Source of the DNA: Candidatus Cloacimonadota bacterium
Lineage (GTDB): Bacteria; Cloacimonadota; Cloacimonadia; Cloacimonadales; TCS61
NCBI GenBank assembly: GCA_030600585.1
Contig: JAUVLU010000015.1
Span: 1-56,239 of the forward strand
Length of the DNA stretch: 56,239 bases
Direction: 5' to 3'
Under the pieces are notes generated by a model, which saw only the letters and a program-made list of their open reading frames with translations, searched no databases and was not told the origin of the DNA. The position numbers and the translations under genes are program-made. Positions within the stretch are counted from its first letter, which is position 1. Each line of letters begins with the position of its first letter. Below, in pieces: positions 25,243 to 34,491 of the stretch.

Positions 25243-27711
25243 ATGAAAAAATTTGTTAATAGAGAAAAAGCAATGATTATCTTTGCTTCGATATTCATGA
25301 TGGCTGCTGTATTTTCATGGACACAGGAAGTTCAAGAGGAAACAAAACCTTATATTGCTGATTCTCTATTCGCAGATTCACTTAAGACTGTTGAAAGCTT
25401 TTATCCTGATTCACTTTTTTATACGGCAGACAGCATAGATTACAATGTGGAAAAAGAGATCATACAATTGAGCGGGCATACTTCCGTAACTTATCATACT
25501 TCAATTATAAACGCAGATACCATTGCAATTGATCTAAAAAAAGAACAAGCTTTTGCAAAAGGAAAATCTTATTTGCAGGATGGATCTCAGAACATGCTGG
25601 GCAGAGATATTTGTTACGATCTTCAAACAAAATGGGGCTTGGTTTCCAGTGGAGCCAGTAAGTTCGATAAGGGTTATTATTACGGCAGCGAGATCAGGAA
25701 AATAGATGACGATACTTACGATGTGGACGATGGAATTTTTACAACCTGTAATGCCCTGCATCCGCACTTTTATATTAAAGCAAAGGAATTTCGATTTTAT
25801 CGGGATGATAAATTTGTAGCAAAACCGATTGTTTTTTATGTAAATCATTTTCCGATTTTTGCATTTCCGTTTGGAACCTTTACTTTGAAACGCGGCAGGC
25901 AGTCGGGAATATTGGTTCCTTCTCCGGGTTGGAATAAGAGAAAAGGAAAATACATAGAAAATATTGCTTATTATTTTGCTTATAGAAATCATGCGGATTT
26001 CACATTGTCACTAGACTATTTTGAATTGATCGGCTGGGAACTGGGTTTTCGTTCCAAATACAAACAAAGATATGTTCATAATGGTTTTTTTAATGCGATT
26101 TTGCAAAAGAAAATAGAGGGACCTGATATTTCTCAATATGAATGGAACATAAAAAACAGGCATCATCACGATTTCGGCAATAAAACTACCTTCGATATGA
26201 ACCTGAACTTTATAAGCAGTAAAAGGGTTTGGGAAGGAAGTGAAGATATTGATGAACGTCTTGCAGAGCGTATCACATCTTCTATGGAATTTAAAAAACC
26301 GCTTTTTAACAGTACCTTAAAAATCTCAGCGAATTATATAGATGATCTGGAAAACAAGACAAAAGACATCACTTTACCCGGTATGTCTTTAATACTACCT
26401 TCCAGACCGATTTACGAGTTGTTTGTAGATGAGGTGGATGACATTCCTGATGATGCGTGGTGGGAGAATTTTTCTTATTCCTACAGTATTAAAGCAACTC
26501 ATGAGGGGAATATTAATGATTCTACAGCCACGATATGGGATGTGCTTTACGATGATACTCTTGGTCCCGATTCAACTTATGCAACAGGGAATCAGCATAA
26601 TGCCGGAGTGAAGCATAAAGCAAGTTTTTCTTATTCCTACAAAGTTAAAGGATGGCTGAATTTAACTCAATCTGTTTCCGGAAATGAAGCATGGTTTGAT
26701 AGAGATATGAATGATGTAAAACTCGTGCGGGGGATGGATTACAACACCACTTCTATTTTATCATTTAATCTTTATGGAATGAGAACAATACCCGGGTTTT
26801 ATGTTTCTGCAGTTCGCCATATAGTTTCTCCCAAAATTAATTTTACTTATCGCCCCGATTTTTCTGATAATGATAGATTCTACAATTTTGGCGGAATTGG
26901 TGTTAGCTCTGCTGCAAAAAGCAAGAAGGTGAATTTTTCCCTCGGAAATAAATGGCAGCTTAAACTTGCTGCAACAAAAAATATAAAGGAACGTAAGATA
27001 AATGATTTTTTTAATATAACCTCCAGTATCAGTTATGATTATGAGCAGGATAACGGCTTTAGCGATATTTCACATTCATTAAAATTAAAACCGGGCAAGC
27101 TCAAATTGGGGATTGTTGACATTTTAACTAATCCATACGGCAGCATATCGCAGGCAACTTATGATCTGGATGTTAATGGCTGGAATCCCCGAGATTGGGA
27201 ACTGGGTATAACAAACTGGAATTTCAATATAACTTCTGCACTTTCAATTTCCGGTGATGCAAATTATGTAGATTATTTTCCACTTGCAAAAAATGATTTT
27301 GTTTCCGGTGATTTTTTTAGAAGTGATTCAATTGATATCGAAACTGAACGAACCATAACTACTTTGGAAGAACTTGATGCATTGGATAAAGAAACAAAGA
27401 ATTGGTCTTTTACTTTATCACATATTTATAAACTTAATAAAGCACAATATGAAATTAATGATTATACCAGCACTTTGCGGATGTCGGTTTCGGCACGCAT
27501 CACCAAGAACTGGGCAATTTCTTATGATAATTATATAGATATTGAAGCGGATGAACTCGTATCACACAATTTTACGATCACACGAGATCTGCATTGCTGG
27601 AAGATGTATTTTAAATATACAAAACAGGGTGATTACTGGAACTACAGATTCCAACTCTTTAATATCAAACTTCCAGATGCACTCAAATTTCGAACTTCCG
27701 ATCATAGTTAA
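25243..27711 (+). CDS. lptD: LptD-like LPS-assembly outer-membrane protein
   Basis: About 822 aa from the ATG at 25243, which gives a good signal peptide (MKKFVNREKAMIIFASIFMM). An OstA/LptA-like jelly-roll region follows (FYTADSIDYNVEKEIIQLSG, INADTIAIDLKKEQAFAKG). Next comes the LptD block FVAKPIVFYVNHFPIFAFPFGTF and GRQSGILVPSPGW, then a long aromatic-rich beta-barrel to the end. LptD inserts lipopolysaccharide in the outer leaflet, so the organism probably makes LPS or a related glycolipid. The predicted promoter would give an almost leaderless transcript. The gene is followed by a GmhB-like phosphatase, also consistent with LPS biogenesis. Confidence 0.85.
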   Translation: MKKFVNREKAMIIFASIFMMAAVFSWTQEVQEETKPYIADSLFADSLKTVESFYPDSLFYTADSIDYNVEKEIIQLSGHTSVTYHTSIINADTIAIDLKKEQAFAKGKSYLQDGSQNMLGRDICYDLQTKWGLVSSGASKFDKGYYYGSEIRKIDDDTYDVDDGIFTTCNALHPHFYIKAKEFRFYRDDKFVAKPIVFYVNHFPIFAFPFGTFTLKRGRQSGILVPSPGWNKRKGKYIENIAYYFAYRNHADFTLSLDYFELIGWELGFRSKYKQRYVHNGFFNAILQKKIEGPDISQYEWNIKNRHHHDFGNKTTFDMNLNFISSKRVWEGSEDIDERLAERITSSMEFKKPLFNSTLKISANYIDDLENKTKDITLPGMSLILPSRPIYELFVDEVDDIPDDAWWENFSYSYSIKATHEGNINDSTATIWDVLYDDTLGPDSTYATGNQHNAGVKHKASFSYSYKVKGWLNLTQSVSGNEAWFDRDMNDVKLVRGMDYNTTSILSFNLYGMRTIPGFYVSAVRHIVSPKINFTYRPDFSDNDRFYNFGGIGVSSAAKSKKVNFSLGNKWQLKLAATKNIKERKINDFFNITSSISYDYEQDNGFSDISHSLKLKPGKLKLGIVDILTNPYGSISQATYDLDVNGWNPRDWELGITNWNFNITSALSISGDANYVDYFPLAKNDFVSGDFFRSDSIDIETERTITTLEELDALDKETKNWSFTLSHIYKLNKAQYEINDYTSTLRMSVSARITKNWAISYDNYIDIEADELVSHNFTITRDLHCWKMYFKYTKQGDYWNYRFQLFNIKLPDALKFRTSDHS

Positions 27712-27863
27712 ATGTTTGCGATATGTGTAACCCAAAGCTCTGTCTTTGAGAGGTATTCCCCTTATTCAGAAAAGGTGGAAGAGAAGTGATCGTTTTCCAT
27801 CAGAAATGCAGAAAGAAAATGGAAAGCCGACACGTAAAATGGGAACAGAAAAAAGGAAAGAAT

Positions 27864-28442
27864 ATGAAAAAAGCTGTTTTTTTGGATCGTGATGGGACTA
27901 TAAATGCCGATGAGCACGGTTATATAAATAAACCGGATGATCTGCATCTTTATCCTTTTGCAGCAGAATCAATTTTCAAACTGAATCAAATGGGATATCT
28001 GGTTTTTGTGGTAACAAATCAGGCAGGAGTTGCTTATGGTTATTTCCAAATTGAAGATGTGGAAAAGATCAATGCTAAAATGGTAAATGATTTGGCAAAA
28101 GGAGATGCAAAAGTAGATGAGATTTTCTATTCACCATATCATGTAGATGGCAAAATTGAATCTTTTAACATACAGCACCAGGATAGAAAACCCGATATTG
28201 GAATGTTCCTAAAAGCAAAGGACAAATATCATTTTAATACTAAAGAATCATTTGTGATCGGAGATAGATATTCTGATATCGGCTTTGGGAAAAATGCCGG
28301 ATTGAGAACGATTCTAATTCGTTCCGGCAGCGGGGAAAATGAATTTTTACAAAAAAGAAATGAAACTAAATATAAACCGGATTTTGTGGTGAAAGATCTA
28401 TCGGTAGCTGTAAAATTAATCGAGGAATTGGAAAATAAATGA
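27864..28442 (+). CDS. gmhB: HAD-IIIA phosphatase, GmhB-like
   Basis: 192 aa from the ATG at 27864, preceded by AAAGGAAAG; an upstream in-frame GTG frame from 27786 would add an unlikely basic leader. HAD motifs are DRDGTIN (nucleophile Asp and acid Asp), VVTNQAGVAYGYF, and FVIGDRYSDIGFGKNAG. Size and motifs fit D-glycero-D-manno-heptose-1,7-bisphosphate 7-phosphatase or histidinol-phosphatase-like enzymes. The zinc-binding Cys cluster of classical GmhB is missing: the region reads YSPYHVDGKIESF and HQDRKPDIG. Substrate is therefore uncertain. It overlaps the next gene by 4 nt (ATGA). Confidence 0.8.
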   Translation: MKKAVFLDRDGTINADEHGYINKPDDLHLYPFAAESIFKLNQMGYLVFVVTNQAGVAYGYFQIEDVEKINAKMVNDLAKGDAKVDEIFYSPYHVDGKIESFNIQHQDRKPDIGMFLKAKDKYHFNTKESFVIGDRYSDIGFGKNAGLRTILIRSGSGENEFLQKRNETKYKPDFVVKDLSVAVKLIEELENK

Positions 28443-29686
28443 AGAAAATAATTAGCATTATTCTATTGGCGATATTGCTCACATCCTGCGGAATGAGCAC
28501 GGAACCAAATATAAATCTTAATAGACCAACAAACCTTAATGCCGAATGTAATTATGTTCAGGAAGTCACTCTTAGCTGGAATTACGATAATGGAGATGAA
28601 ACGGGTTTTCTCATTCGGCGAAAAGTCGAGGGCGGAATTTATGCCATAATCGATACATCAGCAGCGGGCGTTTTTGAATATACCGATCTTGATGTTGTCA
28701 TTGGAACTACTTATTATTATATGGTTGCAGCGTTTTGTGATGAATGCCAAAGTGAGTGGAGCGATGAAGCAAATGTTTTTGTAAAAGAAGGATTTCAAAG
28801 CTTGAATTTTGGAACAGATCAAACCCTGGAAGTTGTAACCTGGAATATTGAGAATTTCCCCAAAAATTTAGGTGTAACGGTAGAATATGCAGTTCAAATA
28901 ATGCGTGGACTGAACGCTGATATTTATGCTCTGCAGGAAATTGAGAGTAATACATATTTTGAAGATCTTATCGAAACACTTAATAATGATGACCCTGAAA
29001 ACACATGGGATGGATATCGTGCCACGACAGCAAGTTATTATGTGAATCTGGCATATATTTACAAAACGAATATTATCGAAATTACCGATATTTACGAGAT
29101 ATATGCTTCTTATGATTACAGCAGGCAATTTCCGCGTCGTCCGCTGGTAATGGAAATGCAATGGAACGGGAGTTATATTTATATTATTAATAATCATCTT
29201 AAAGCAATGGGAGATGGTTATCTGGATCTGGGTGATGAATGGGATGAAGAGACCAGAAGATACGATGCCTGCAATTTGCTGGATGAATATATCTCACAAA
29301 ATCTGCCGGATGAAAATGTGATTCTACTGGGTGACCTGAATGATGAACTTACAGATTCACAAAGTAATAATGTATTCATCACTTTCTTAAATGCAACTGA
29401 TGAATACGATTTTACCGATATGGAAATTGCAGAAGGTTCATCTGTTTATTGGTCATATCCAAGCTGGCCCAGTCACCTCGATCATATTCTAATTACCAAT
29501 GAACTTTTCGATGAATTCGATTTGGAAGATTCTGATATTCAAACTTTGAGGATCGATGCATTTCTTGATGGCGGTTGGAGCGAATACGAAAATAATATTT
29601 CCGACCATCGTCCGGTTGGATTGAAACTCAATTCTTGTTCCCAAAGCCTACTTTGGGAACAACAAGAACGAACTCAAAGCTTTTAA
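28439..29686 (+). CDS. Lipoprotein with FnIII and endonuclease/exonuclease/phosphatase (EEP) domains
   Basis: 415 aa with a lipobox (LLTSC). Residues ~30-115 form a fibronectin type III-like domain (PTNLNAECNYVQEVTLSWNY, TYYYMVAAFCDECQSEWS). The EEP nuclease fold follows with WNIENFPK, ALQEIES, NNHLKA, GDLNDELTD and SDHRPVG, which carry the usual Asn, Glu, Asp and His active-site residues. It probably hydrolyses nucleic acids or phosphodiesters outside the inner membrane. Its ATG overlaps the upstream gene stop. The last ~17 residues after LKLNS come from a palindrome (29637-29660) and do not belong to the fold. A paralogue follows downstream. Confidence 0.85.
   Translation: MKKIISIILLAILLTSCGMSTEPNINLNRPTNLNAECNYVQEVTLSWNYDNGDETGFLIRRKVEGGIYAIIDTSAAGVFEYTDLDVVIGTTYYYMVAAFCDECQSEWSDEANVFVKEGFQSLNFGTDQTLEVVTWNIENFPKNLGVTVEYAVQIMRGLNADIYALQEIESNTYFEDLIETLNNDDPENTWDGYRATTASYYVNLAYIYKTNIIEITDIYEIYASYDYSRQFPRRPLVMEMQWNGSYIYIINNHLKAMGDGYLDLGDEWDEETRRYDACNLLDEYISQNLPDENVILLGDLNDELTDSQSNNVFITFLNATDEYDFTDMEIAEGSSVYWSYPSWPSHLDHILITNELFDEFDLEDSDIQTLRIDAFLDGGWSEYENNISDHRPVGLKLNSCSQSLLWEQQERTQSF
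29637..29660. repeat. Palindrome at the 3' end of the EEP lipoprotein gene
   Basis: GTTCCCAAAG (29637-29646), loop CCTA, CTTTGGGAAC (29651-29660). It is translated in frame as part of the C-terminal tail. More hairpins follow: TGAAATTCAGC with GCTGAATATTTCA near 29691-29714, and two direct copies of TTGCTTCGCAAAGCCA at 29778-29793 and 29802-29817. Confidence 0.75.
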
Positions 29687-29848
29687 CCTGTGAAATTCAG
29701 CTTGCTGAATATTTCACCGGATCTGTCTTTGAGAAGTTGCAAACAGGGAATAATATGTCGTTTAAAACGACGATGTTTTGCTTCGCAAAGCCATCTTATT
29801 ATTGCTTCGCAAAGCCAACATTAGATGTTTGCATTACAAGGAGGATAC

Positions 29849-30772
29849 ATGGAAAAAAATATTTTTGTTTTTTGTTTTTTGTTTTTTGCTTTTTGCTTTC
29901 TGCTTTCTGCTTTTTTATGGGCAGAGGAGCTTCCCAAAATTGAATATGATAAATTAACAATTGGTGAAGAACAAACCTTAGAGGTTATGACATGGAATAT
30001 CCAGAATTTCCCTAAAAGCGAATATACAGTTGATTATGCAACGGGAATAATATTAGCGATAGATGCCGATGTTATCGGATTGCAGGAGATTGAGAGTGAT
30101 TCTGCTTTTGTAGTGCTATTAGAAAATCTACAGGCACAAGATCCTGAAGATAAATGGAATGGATTCAGAGCAAATACTAATGAATGGGAAATGAACCTGG
30201 CATATCTCTATAAATCCAACATGATAAATGTAGATAGTATTTACCAGATCTATTCCGATGATGAAATATATCATCAACCATTTCCCCGAAAGCCTTTAAT
30301 ACTGGAATTTTCCTATTTTAACCAGAAATTTTATGTCATAAATAACCACTTTAAAGCTCGAACCGGTGCCAAAAATGAAGCGCGCCGTCGGGATGCTGTG
30401 AAAAAATTGGATGACTATATCATGCAGGATCATCCCGACGTAAATGTGATCGTTTTAGGAGATTTGAACGATCAGCTTACAGATGCTGCCGGCGAAAATG
30501 TGTTTACTGCTTTTTTGGATAAACCTTTAGAATATAAATTTGTTGATTTGGAAATTGCCAAAAATGACAGCGCCGATTGGAGTTATCCTTACTGGAAATA
30601 TCGTGGACATATCGACCACATTCTCATCTCCAACGAACTTTATGATGAATTTGATAATTCCGGTTCATTTGTAAAAGTAATTACGATAGATAAATTTATG
30701 GAAGGTGGAGGAGATGCGCGCTACAAATACATCACCGATCACCGACCGGTTGTGATTAAATTGAGGTTTTAG
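29849..30772 (+). CDS. Secreted EEP-family nuclease/phosphatase
   Basis: 307 aa from the ATG at 29849, which follows AAGGAGG. The EEP motifs match its upstream neighbour: MTWNIQNFPK, GLQEIES, NNHFKA, VLGDLNDQLTD, HIDHILISNEL, ITDHRPVV. It lacks the FnIII domain. Its signal peptide is unusual: residues ~5-21 (FVFCFLFFAFCFLLSAF) are encoded by seven near-perfect 7-bp repeats (29861-29909), so a change in repeat number would shift the frame. It is likely a product of tandem duplication with the lipoprotein gene before it, and probably acts in the periplasm or outside the cell. Confidence 0.85.
   Translation: MEKNIFVFCFLFFAFCFLLSAFLWAEELPKIEYDKLTIGEEQTLEVMTWNIQNFPKSEYTVDYATGIILAIDADVIGLQEIESDSAFVVLLENLQAQDPEDKWNGFRANTNEWEMNLAYLYKSNMINVDSIYQIYSDDEIYHQPFPRKPLILEFSYFNQKFYVINNHFKARTGAKNEARRRDAVKKLDDYIMQDHPDVNVIVLGDLNDQLTDAAGENVFTAFLDKPLEYKFVDLEIAKNDSADWSYPYWKYRGHIDHILISNELYDEFDNSGSFVKVITIDKFMEGGGDARYKYITDHRPVVIKLRF
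29861..29909 (+). repeat. Heptanucleotide tandem repeat in a signal-peptide coding region
   Basis: Seven consecutive 7-bp units: ATTTTTG, TTTTTTG three times, CTTTTTG, CTTTCTG twice. Seven is not a multiple of three, so unit gain or loss switches the reading frame. Confidence 0.88.
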
Positions 30773-31263
30773 ATTTTCCCGTTACTTAGCTAAGGTTGAT
30801 AACTCTGAGAAATTAAAATAAAAGTAGTATCGTCATCTCGCCCGTTTTCCGTAGCAGAGTTACTACGAAGGATGAAAGTAAATGTAATGTAATCGAGAGA
30901 TCTACCTCACCTTGCTGCTTGCGGCTGCTGCTATTTTTCATATAATTACCTCCATAAAAGTGCTGTAACTATAAAAATAATCTACCAAAAAATGTAAGGT
31001 AAAAATAATTTACTTCCCTAAAAGTGTAAATATATGTAGAAATAACCTGCCAAAAAACGTTAAAACTACTTAAATATATAAAGTCTTATTAACTAAAAGC
31101 ATGGAATTCTGTTATTAGTCAATCCTTCCTATGGAGAACAACGTGAGAGATTCCAGCCTGAGGCTGGTAAACGTCAGGGATGACGAAAAATTAGAACAGC
31201 GTGCAAGACATGTCCAGTCTTCTCCAGCTAAAGCTGGATACGCCCCGGCGTGCAGGATGACGG
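30773..31263. other. Intergenic region rich in degenerate repeats
   Basis: No gene seen. It holds a CGTCATCTCG ... CGAAGGATGA ... CGAGAGATCT inverted structure (30830-30903), a CCAGCC-tga-GGCTGG hairpin (~31153-31167), a TCCAGCT/AGCTGGA hairpin (31223-31238), and CGTCAGGGATGACG and GCAGGATGACGG stretches. Similar text occurs near 4248 and 42295, so this is probably a pile-up of dispersed repeats. Confidence 0.5.
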
Positions 31264-32133
31264 CTATTCTTTCGGTTCCAGATGAACCATGATATCTATT
31301 ATTCTTGGATTACTTTTAAGTAAGGTGCTTTTAACTTCTTCCGAAACTTCATGCCCTTTCGATACCGACAAATTTCCATCAACTTCCAGATGCAAATCCA
31401 AATAAATTGAGTTTCCTAATTTTCGGGTTCGTATTTTATGAAACCCTTTTACATCAGCATTGCTGTTTATAAGCTTAGAAATGTTTTGAATCTCCTCACT
31501 TGAGATGCCGGTATCAACGAGTTCACTAATATTCTTATAAATAATTTCAACAGCTAATTTGATAATAAAAGCAGCTACGATGATAGCTCCGATATGATCT
31601 AAAATTATTAATTTGGGATTTACAAGGGAAGCAGCAACAGCTACCAGCACAGGTATTGATGACAGCGCATCTGTTCTGTGATGCCATGCATTTGCTTTAA
31701 CCGAAGATGAATTTGTCCTTACCCCGACCTGATATGTTTTGCAGAATAATAGTTCTTTGAATATAATAGAAATTATAGGACCGATTATGGTAAAAAGTTT
31801 TATCTGTTCTGCATGGCTTTCATTTATAGTCATAATTGCATGATAGCCAATTCCACAAGCTGCAGATAGAAGTATTATACCAATAATAATGGTAACAAAA
31901 GATTCAATTTTCTGGTGACCAAACGGGTGATTATCATCCGGTGGAGCTGTCCAATATTTTACACCGAGCAAGATCACAATATCGGTGGATGTATCGGAAA
32001 AACTATGGGCTGCATCTGCCACAACTGCCTGACTGTTCCCCAAAAATCCTAATATAAACTTGATAATGGAGATAAATACATTCAGCACTAATCCCCAAAT
32101 GGTGATCTTCATAATTTCTTTTTTATTATTCAT
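31264..32133 (-). CDS. Cation diffusion facilitator (CDF) family transporter
   Basis: About 289 aa from the ATG at 32133. CDF proteins export divalent cations such as Zn2+, Fe2+ or Mn2+ in exchange for protons. Membrane helices with the HSFSDTSTD and HHRTDALSS motifs form the two halves of the transport site (HxxxD on helices 2 and 5). DDNHPFGHQKIES is the usual histidine loop. The C-terminal cytoplasmic dimer domain ends IYLDLHLEVDGNLSVSKGHE and DIMVHLEPKE. Metal choice cannot be read with confidence. Its first 18 codons are repeated as a remnant at 34492-34545, on the far side of hipBA. Confidence 0.9.
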   Translation of the reverse strand: MNNKKEIMKITIWGLVLNVFISIIKFILGFLGNSQAVVADAAHSFSDTSTDIVILLGVKYWTAPPDDNHPFGHQKIESFVTIIIGIILLSAACGIGYHAIMTINESHAEQIKLFTIIGPIISIIFKELLFCKTYQVGVRTNSSSVKANAWHHRTDALSSIPVLVAVAASLVNPKLIILDHIGAIIVAAFIIKLAVEIIYKNISELVDTGISSEEIQNISKLINSNADVKGFHKIRTRKLGNSIYLDLHLEVDGNLSVSKGHEVSEEVKSTLLKSNPRIIDIMVHLEPKE

Positions 32134-32154
32134 ACTAAAGCTACACAACTTCAC

Positions 32155-32654
32155 AGTAGAAACCTTGTCAATGCAATATTGTTAAGTTACTGTTCCCGTC
32201 ACTATAAGAAATCTATTTGCTGATTTTGTATCATTCATTCTTTTGTGCCGACAAAAGAACGAATCAAGAAAAACTCGTCACTTTTAATATACTTTTTTCC
32301 GGATGGATCAGCATAAAATAAGATATGAAGTAAAATACAAAAGGAGTTATAAATAGTTTTCGTTACATTTCATCCGGCGTACTAAAAGTGACCATTCAAA
32401 TAATCATGGTTTTATATTTCCCCTAATCCCTTATCATGGCTTTTTGTAATTTGTCCTGAAATCAGGGTGTTTAAAAATGTCACTGTTTGAGCAAAACCTA
32501 GAAGGTTAAGCGAGTTTGGCGTTTTGTAGCACTGATGAGGTTACAAATAAAAAAGTCTAATGATGGGGCACCTTTTCTTTTTGCTTCACTTTTCTTTGGG
32601 TGAGCAAAGAAAAATGAAGATACTTAATTCTTTAGTCTTTTTTGTTATTCATGG
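32155..32654. other. Intergenic region with inverted-repeat element
   Basis: No gene seen. Contains palindrome TTCTTTTGT-gccg-ACAAAAGAA (32238-32259), the 116-bp inverted-repeat unit at 32277-32392, and a TTTTCTTTGGGTGAGCAAAGAAAA hairpin-like stretch near 32590-32615. Confidence 0.5.
32277..32392. repeat. 116-bp element with imperfect terminal inverted repeats
   Basis: The left end begins GTCACTTTTA and reaches CCGGATG (to 32305). The right end is CATCCGG (32371) to TAAAAGTGAC (32392). The ends match in reverse complement except for a short gap. The interior is AT-rich and non-coding, so it looks like a small non-autonomous element. Confidence 0.5.
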
Positions 32655-33968
32655 TTACTTAATTATTAATAGTGTTGATTTAATTGAATCACGCAATTTT
32701 GGATTCACTTTTGTTTCTTCAGCATAGTCATTCCATGAAGATACTATTACATTAACATTATCTATGATTTTATCTGCTTTTTTAATATTTATAGAACTTG
32801 CAATTTCCAATAAATCATTCTTTAGGATACCCTTTCTTTTACCATTTATACTCAGCGCATGTTGATTTACCCATAGGCTTTTCGGATTATATGCATGACA
32901 AATATCATAAGCAGGAGCCAATTCCCAAACACTATCTTTTCTTAAACGAAAAGCAAAGTTTTTAGTATGATCATCGCAATTTTGTGCAAGTACATTAAAT
33001 ACCATTCGACGAAACATTTGTTCAGCTTGCGGGTAGGGTAAACGAAGTAAACGCATGGTTTGAAATAACTGTTCATAACTATAACTATTAGTTTCATTAT
33101 AGTCATAATGTTGCATCGCACAGAATGTTTGAATGTGGTGTTTTTGGTCTCCATCTTCTCGATCAAACCTCTTAGTCATAAAATGTGCCCTGCCGTTTTC
33201 TTCTAACAATTTAGATTTCATCATATCGATACCACAATCTTTAGCCATATTATGATAAGCCATCTCTACGCGACCATATCCTATGCTGTCACTCAATTGT
33301 GTGTCACTTACTCCATCTAATTTGATCAGCCAATGTCCAAAACCTTTTGGAGCTTTGGTTTGTCCTGACCTCACCTCTCCGGTTTTATCATTATATGCAA
33401 TTATTGCTTTAGCTCTTGCTCCTCCGGCTGATGTCCCAATTTTTAATATTTCTTTCATTGCTTTTCTTTCATCGCTTTTTAGATTAATTACAAGTTGTTC
33501 TCTTTTTTGCAGCATTTTTTGAGCAATATCCACTAAACTATTTATTTCTACATTGAATGTATTTTTATTTGCTTTGAAGTAAGCAGGTTCAAATTCCAAT
33601 GCTCCCATTCCCCTGGTTCCAATAAAGCATAGCTGCTCTACAGGATTCATACTATTTACAGGGCGTCCGTTTTGTGCTAACCAACTATTGATCAACCGGT
33701 TTCCATATCTATCCGGTAATACATCAGCCAATAATCCGGGTAAGCCTTTAAAGGTGTCATATCCACTATCTCTTGAAGCTCTTATTTCCGGGAATGAATA
33801 GATTTTGTTATTTGTGGAAAGAGGCATTTTTAGAGGTGATAACTCCCATCCCATTTTTGCAAATTTACTATCATATTCAAAACTTGCTATACCTTTACTT
33901 TCATCCCAAAAAACTGCTCCCACTGTTTGATCCCAAATTTTTACAAATGCTGTTTCCATGTTTACCAT
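32655..33968 (-). CDS. hipA: Type II toxin HipA-family serine/threonine kinase
   Basis: 437 aa. HipA kinases phosphorylate targets such as glutamyl-tRNA synthetase and cause dormancy; HipB neutralises and represses. The N-terminal couple-HipA region (TVGAVFWDE, LSPLKMPLS) includes GLPGLLADVLPDRYG. The Gly-rich nucleotide loop is GTSAGGARAKAI (~178-189), the catalytic segment is NCDDHTKNFAF (~330-340), and the metal-binding Asp is in LAPAYDICHAY. All key residues are present, so it looks active. Its ATG overlaps the last codons of hipB. The module is flanked by a duplicated 5' end of the CDF gene, a sign of acquisition. Confidence 0.94.
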   Translation of the reverse strand: MVNMETAFVKIWDQTVGAVFWDESKGIASFEYDSKFAKMGWELSPLKMPLSTNNKIYSFPEIRASRDSGYDTFKGLPGLLADVLPDRYGNRLINSWLAQNGRPVNSMNPVEQLCFIGTRGMGALEFEPAYFKANKNTFNVEINSLVDIAQKMLQKREQLVINLKSDERKAMKEILKIGTSAGGARAKAIIAYNDKTGEVRSGQTKAPKGFGHWLIKLDGVSDTQLSDSIGYGRVEMAYHNMAKDCGIDMMKSKLLEENGRAHFMTKRFDREDGDQKHHIQTFCAMQHYDYNETNSYSYEQLFQTMRLLRLPYPQAEQMFRRMVFNVLAQNCDDHTKNFAFRLRKDSVWELAPAYDICHAYNPKSLWVNQHALSINGKRKGILKNDLLEIASSINIKKADKIIDNVNVIVSSWNDYAEETKVNPKLRDSIKSTLLIIK

Positions 33969-34306
33969 TCACTTTTGGTTTTATTACCATTATTTATATT
34001 TCTTGCTCGTTGCCTTTTTTGTTTTTCTGATTTTGCTAATTCTATAGGACTTATCCGTTTCTCAGTTCTGAATATATCAAGTATATTCAATAAATCAAGA
34101 GCTCTTAGTATTTGAACCAATGAAGCCAAGGTGACAGCTTTACCATTTTCAATATTACTTAAAGTCCATCTATTAATTCCGGCATCTACAGCTATTTGAG
34201 CTTGTGTTTTGTTTTTAGATAGACGTTGTTGTTTCAAATATTCACCAATAGCAGCAATTATAGCTTTATCACTCATAGCGACCCATTCAATATTGGCATT
34301 TACCAT
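33962..34306 (-). CDS. hipB: Type II antitoxin HipB-like XRE-family regulator
   Basis: About 114 aa from the ATG at 34306, preceded by GGGAGG; a GTG lies one codon earlier. The helix-turn-helix is IGEYLKQQRLSKNKTQAQIA followed by VDAGINRWTLSNIENGKAVT. The C-terminal tail is basic (KSEKQKRQRARNINNGNKTK). It would bind HipA and repress the operon. It overlaps hipA by a few bases, the usual order. An inverted repeat upstream (34323-34382) is a likely operator. Confidence 0.9.
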   Translation of the reverse strand: MVNANIEWVAMSDKAIIAAIGEYLKQQRLSKNKTQAQIAVDAGINRWTLSNIENGKAVTLASLVQILRALDLLNILDIFRTEKRISPIELAKSEKQKRQRARNINNGNKTKSEW

Positions 34307-34322
34307 CACTAACCCTCCCGTA

Positions 34323-34382
34323 AGTATTTAATGTTGGTATCTACAAACAAAGATGATAAAATTTTGTCAACATTTAAATACT
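34323..34382 (-). promoter_or_regulatory. Inverted-repeat operator candidate upstream of hipBA
   Basis: AGTATTTAATGTTG (34323-34336) and CAACATTTAAATACT (34368-34382) are inverted copies differing by one base, separated by 31 bp. A minus-strand TTGACA (34365-34370) overlaps the outer arm, which would suit autorepression. Confidence 0.5.
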
Positions 34383-34491
34383 GCTCACTAATGCCGGCTT
34401 TTCCCATCAGTAATACAGGGGAAAACACATAATGCTTGCATTTACCAACATGGTGATGTATTAATTTTAAAAAATATATTTAGAAATGTAT

